A DNA stretch of 37,407 nucleotides from Nephromyces sp. MM_2019 (lineage: Eukaryota; Apicomplexa; Aconoidasida; Nephromycida), in the NCBI GenBank assembly GCA_015657535.1, contig JADHZB010000002.1, positions 1 through 37,407 on the forward strand. The letters are read 5' to 3'. How positions within the stretch are numbered: position 1 is the stretch's first letter; each line of letters begins with the position of its first letter. Made by a program: the position numbers and the translations under genes. Positions 34,938-37,407 of this stretch are shown here, one piece after another. Under the pieces are notes generated by a model. That model was not told where the DNA came from. It saw only the letters and a list, made by a program, of their open reading frames with translations, and searched no databases.

Positions 34938-37407
34938 ATGCATTGCAATTCGCACAGAGTTTTAACTTCTCTTCAAGCTTCTTCAACAGACTTCGTGAAG
35001 GTCTCAAATGCCATTATCAGTGTCTTTGATAAGGAAGGTATTAAATTTGATATTGAAATCATAAATTTTACATATCTAATGCTACATATCATAATGAAGC
35101 CTTCTACTTACTATTTATAAACTTCAATTTAACGAAATAGCTTCTCCCTCTAATTATTTCTATTTTGTGGTTGTAATTAACCAAATAGGTATTGTACAAT
35201 TGGCCAAGTTTTTGGTTAATCATGGGGTCAAGATATTTTCAACTGGGGGTACATTTATCAAGCTAAAAGATTCTGGTATACCTAAGGAAGTAAGACTTAA
35301 CTCTATTTTTATAAGTGGTAAATCCTTATATATCATTGCAAATATTTTATTAACTTACTATTTATAGTCACTTGAAGAGATTAGTGAATATACTGGTTCC
35401 AATGAGATATTGGATGGTCGTGTGAAGACGCTTCACCCAAAGATTTATGGTGGCATCTTATATGTTAGAGGAAATTCAAAGCATGGTAAAGCATAATTTA
35501 AGTTTAATTTTTAATTTACACACATTTTTCCAATATTTTTTTTCTTTTATAATAACCAGAAAACCAAATCATTCAGGAAGATATAAAGCCAATTGATTTA
35601 GTGATTGTGAACCTATATCCTTTTGAAAAGGCCATAAAACAAAACCCGGAATTTAACACAGCTATTGAAAATATTGATATTGGAGGTATACCATCTAATT
35701 AACGATTTACTATTTGATACTAAACAGTAACTTATAAGATTAATTTAATTGCATTTGGTATATAAAATTATATATCCTATGATTTAAAGCCAATTTACTT
35801 TAATCTTATACAGGGCCATGTATGATAAGAGCCGCTGCTAAAAATAATTCTTACGTCACCGTGGTATCCTCCCCAAATAATTACCAAGAACTACAAAACA
35901 TAATGGATGAAAATAAAGGCTACACATCTCAAATATTTAGGAGAAAAATGGCTGGAATTGCATTCAAGTATTACATCTAGTTATATATTATATTTATTTT
36001 CATATGGTCAATGACTTTTTTAACAGACAAGTTAGCCAATATGATGACTCCATCCAGAAATATATGCATTCAACCTTGAATGAAAGTCATGAAGTTGATA
36101 TTATGAAAGAAGAGGTTAATAAAACATATTATCCACAAATCAAATTGAAATATGGTTGTAATCCACACCAATCCCCTGCTGGTGAGTTGCTTAATATAAT
36201 ATAGAAAGATTCAATATACACTTTTTCAATTTTATGATTTTTGTAGCTATTTACTCTCTATTTCAAGATGGTAGACTCCCATTCAAATCATTGAACGGTA
36301 CACCTGGTTATATCAATTTCTTGGATGCCTTGTTATCATTTCAACTTGTAAATGAACTTAAAGAGGTATGAATTCAATATAAAAAATATTACAATTTTTT
36401 TGATACAATATAACCTATATAGAGTACATTGTTCGAATTTATAAATAATCACACTTTTAAAAGTTGATTAACATTTATTCACTCTATTATTTATCTAAAA
36501 CATTTTGTCATGCACACATTTTGATAGTAAATATACTTATAATTTTTAATTCAATTAATAAGGGCTAAATTTTCAAAGTCATCCAAAGAATTTTGAAAAT
36601 TTTATTATTTCTGTGATAATTCAAGTAATACAATTATCACACACATAAAATTATTCTACTTCAGGCTAGTGGCTTAGCAGCCGCTGCAAGTTTCAAGCAT
36701 TGTTCCCCTGCTGGTGCTGCACTTGGTAGAAGTTTAACTGACTTTGAAAAAGAGGTATAAATAAATTATTCAACACAGTTTTTTACACACAGAATTTACA
36801 CACAGAATTTACACCACCTTTATATCTTCTTATCTACATCTACATCTCTTCAAATTTATCTACCTATATCTATCAACCTACCTATATCTATCTATCTATA
36901 TACCTATATCTATCAATTTCCTTATATCTATTAATATATTTCTAATTCAATCTATATCTATATCTCTATACATCAATCTATATTTAGCTATACCTGAGTA
37001 GATATATTCCTACGTATTTATATATACACATACACACATTTATATAGGTTTATGAGATTAATAAGGCCGACAATTATAGCTCAGTTGCTTCAGCTTATAT
37101 ATTAGCTAGAAACTCTGACGCAATGTGTTCATTTGGAGATTTTGCAGGTGTGTCAGATGAGGTTGATGTGACATTAGCAAACTATTTAAAGAGAGAAGTA
37201 TGCGATGGAATTATTGCACCCAGGTATATTATTTAATATAAAATATAATAAATCAATTTATATTGACTGTTTTTTTTTCTTATTTTTATAATTTTTTTAT
37301 AGCTATACAGATGAAGCTTTCGAAATCTTGAAACAAAAGAAAAATGGAAACTTTATTATTATACAAGTAAAACCACACCCATTTATATCTAAATTTCCTT
37401 CTTCATA
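34938..37407 (+). CDS. ATIC: Bifunctional AICAR transformylase / IMP cyclohydrolase (ATIC, PurH), 3' truncated by window edge
   Basis: This enzyme catalyses the last two steps of de novo purine synthesis: AICAR to FAICAR using 10-formyl-THF, then ring closure to IMP. There are ten exons: 34938-35037, 35189-35289, 35368-35485, 35560-35685, 35814-35967, 36027-36181, 36247-36365, 36665-36754, 37048-37223 and 37303-37366. The cyclohydrolase domain shows [57 protein letters not shown] and [16 protein letters not shown]. The transformylase domain begins at [12 protein letters not shown] and carries [15 protein letters not shown], the catalytic Lys-His in [42 protein letters not shown] and KQKKNGNF. 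Short insertions and SFKHxSPAG with AL/AV-type context match the eukaryotic ATIC subfamily better than bacterial PurH. No targeting signal is evident (cytosolic). Roughly the last third is missing. After 37366 either an intron starts (GTAAAA) or the frame continues to the edge. Confidence 0.95.
36776..37040 (+). repeat. Low-complexity / microsatellite-like tract in ATIC intron
   Basis: This lies within the intron between exons ending at 36754 and starting at 37048. It contains a short direct repeat of TTTACACACAGAA (36781-36810) and then a long degenerate run of CTATATCTATC-type units to about 37000, followed by TATATACACATACACACA. It is not coding. It makes this intron among the longest in the gene and is likely length-polymorphic. 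Confidence 0.75.

Noticed and set aside
34938..37366. Assignment of the window to Plasmodium, Theileria/Babesia or Cryptosporidium
   Set aside because: Those lineages lack ATIC, and Cryptosporidium also lacks an apicoplast and SUF system; outer-arm dynein is likewise not expected in piroplasms or Cryptosporidium, whose gametes lack flagella.
1..37407. Bacterial endosymbiont or host contamination as the source of ATIC or SufD
   Set aside because: Both genes have many short GT...AG introns of the same type as the dynein, RPN11 and RPB9 genes on the same stretch, so they belong to the same nuclear genome.

Overview
The window is nuclear DNA from an AT-rich, intron-rich eukaryote, most probably an apicomplexan or a very close alveolate relative. 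Three genes carry most of this inference. One encodes a five-domain CPW-WPC protein, a family I know mainly from apicomplexans. One encodes a SufD-like protein with a signal-peptide-like N-terminus, as expected for an apicoplast Fe-S assembly protein. One encodes an outer-arm axonemal dynein heavy chain, implying a flagellated stage. The last gene is a eukaryotic-type ATIC/PurH. De novo purine synthesis is absent from the well-studied parasites (Plasmodium, Toxoplasma, piroplasms, Cryptosporidium). As I recall, it is retained in the tunicate-associated Nephromyces/Cardiosporidium lineage. That lineage is my best guess, with a chrompodellid as the alternative; this is inference, not proof.

Layout. 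1-11932 (-): about the first two thirds of a dynein heavy chain gene, running off the left edge just before AAA4. 12557-15547 (-): a coiled-coil / C2-like / Lys-Pro-rich-tail protein I do not recognise. 15548-17332: a large gap shared by divergent genes. 17333-18764 (+): RPN11, the proteasome lid deubiquitinase. 19167-22315 (-): SRP receptor alpha subunit. 22898-23083 (-) and 23440-23625 (+): two small single-exon ORFs that look coding, the second a likely tail-anchored membrane protein. 23596-26716 (-): SufD. 26717-28250: a gap containing a 105-bp tandem duplication, each copy with a perfect palindrome. 28251-31363 (-): the CPW-WPC protein. 31909-32583 (+): RNA polymerase II subunit RPB9 with a C-terminal extension. 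33038-34517 (+): a DHHC-type palmitoyltransferase with a DHYC motif and a stripped zinc-binding region. 34938-37407 (+): ATIC, cut by the right edge.

Gene models were built by hand by joining exons at GT...AG sites so that phase and homology agree. Most introns are about 45-120 nt with GTAAG/GTAAA-type donors. The genes do not form a pathway: this is a typical mixed eukaryotic neighbourhood of housekeeping genes (proteasome, protein translocation, transcription), plastid Fe-S assembly, flagellar motility, a probable sexual-stage surface protein and purine synthesis. No tRNA, rRNA, CRISPR, transposase or viral gene was found.
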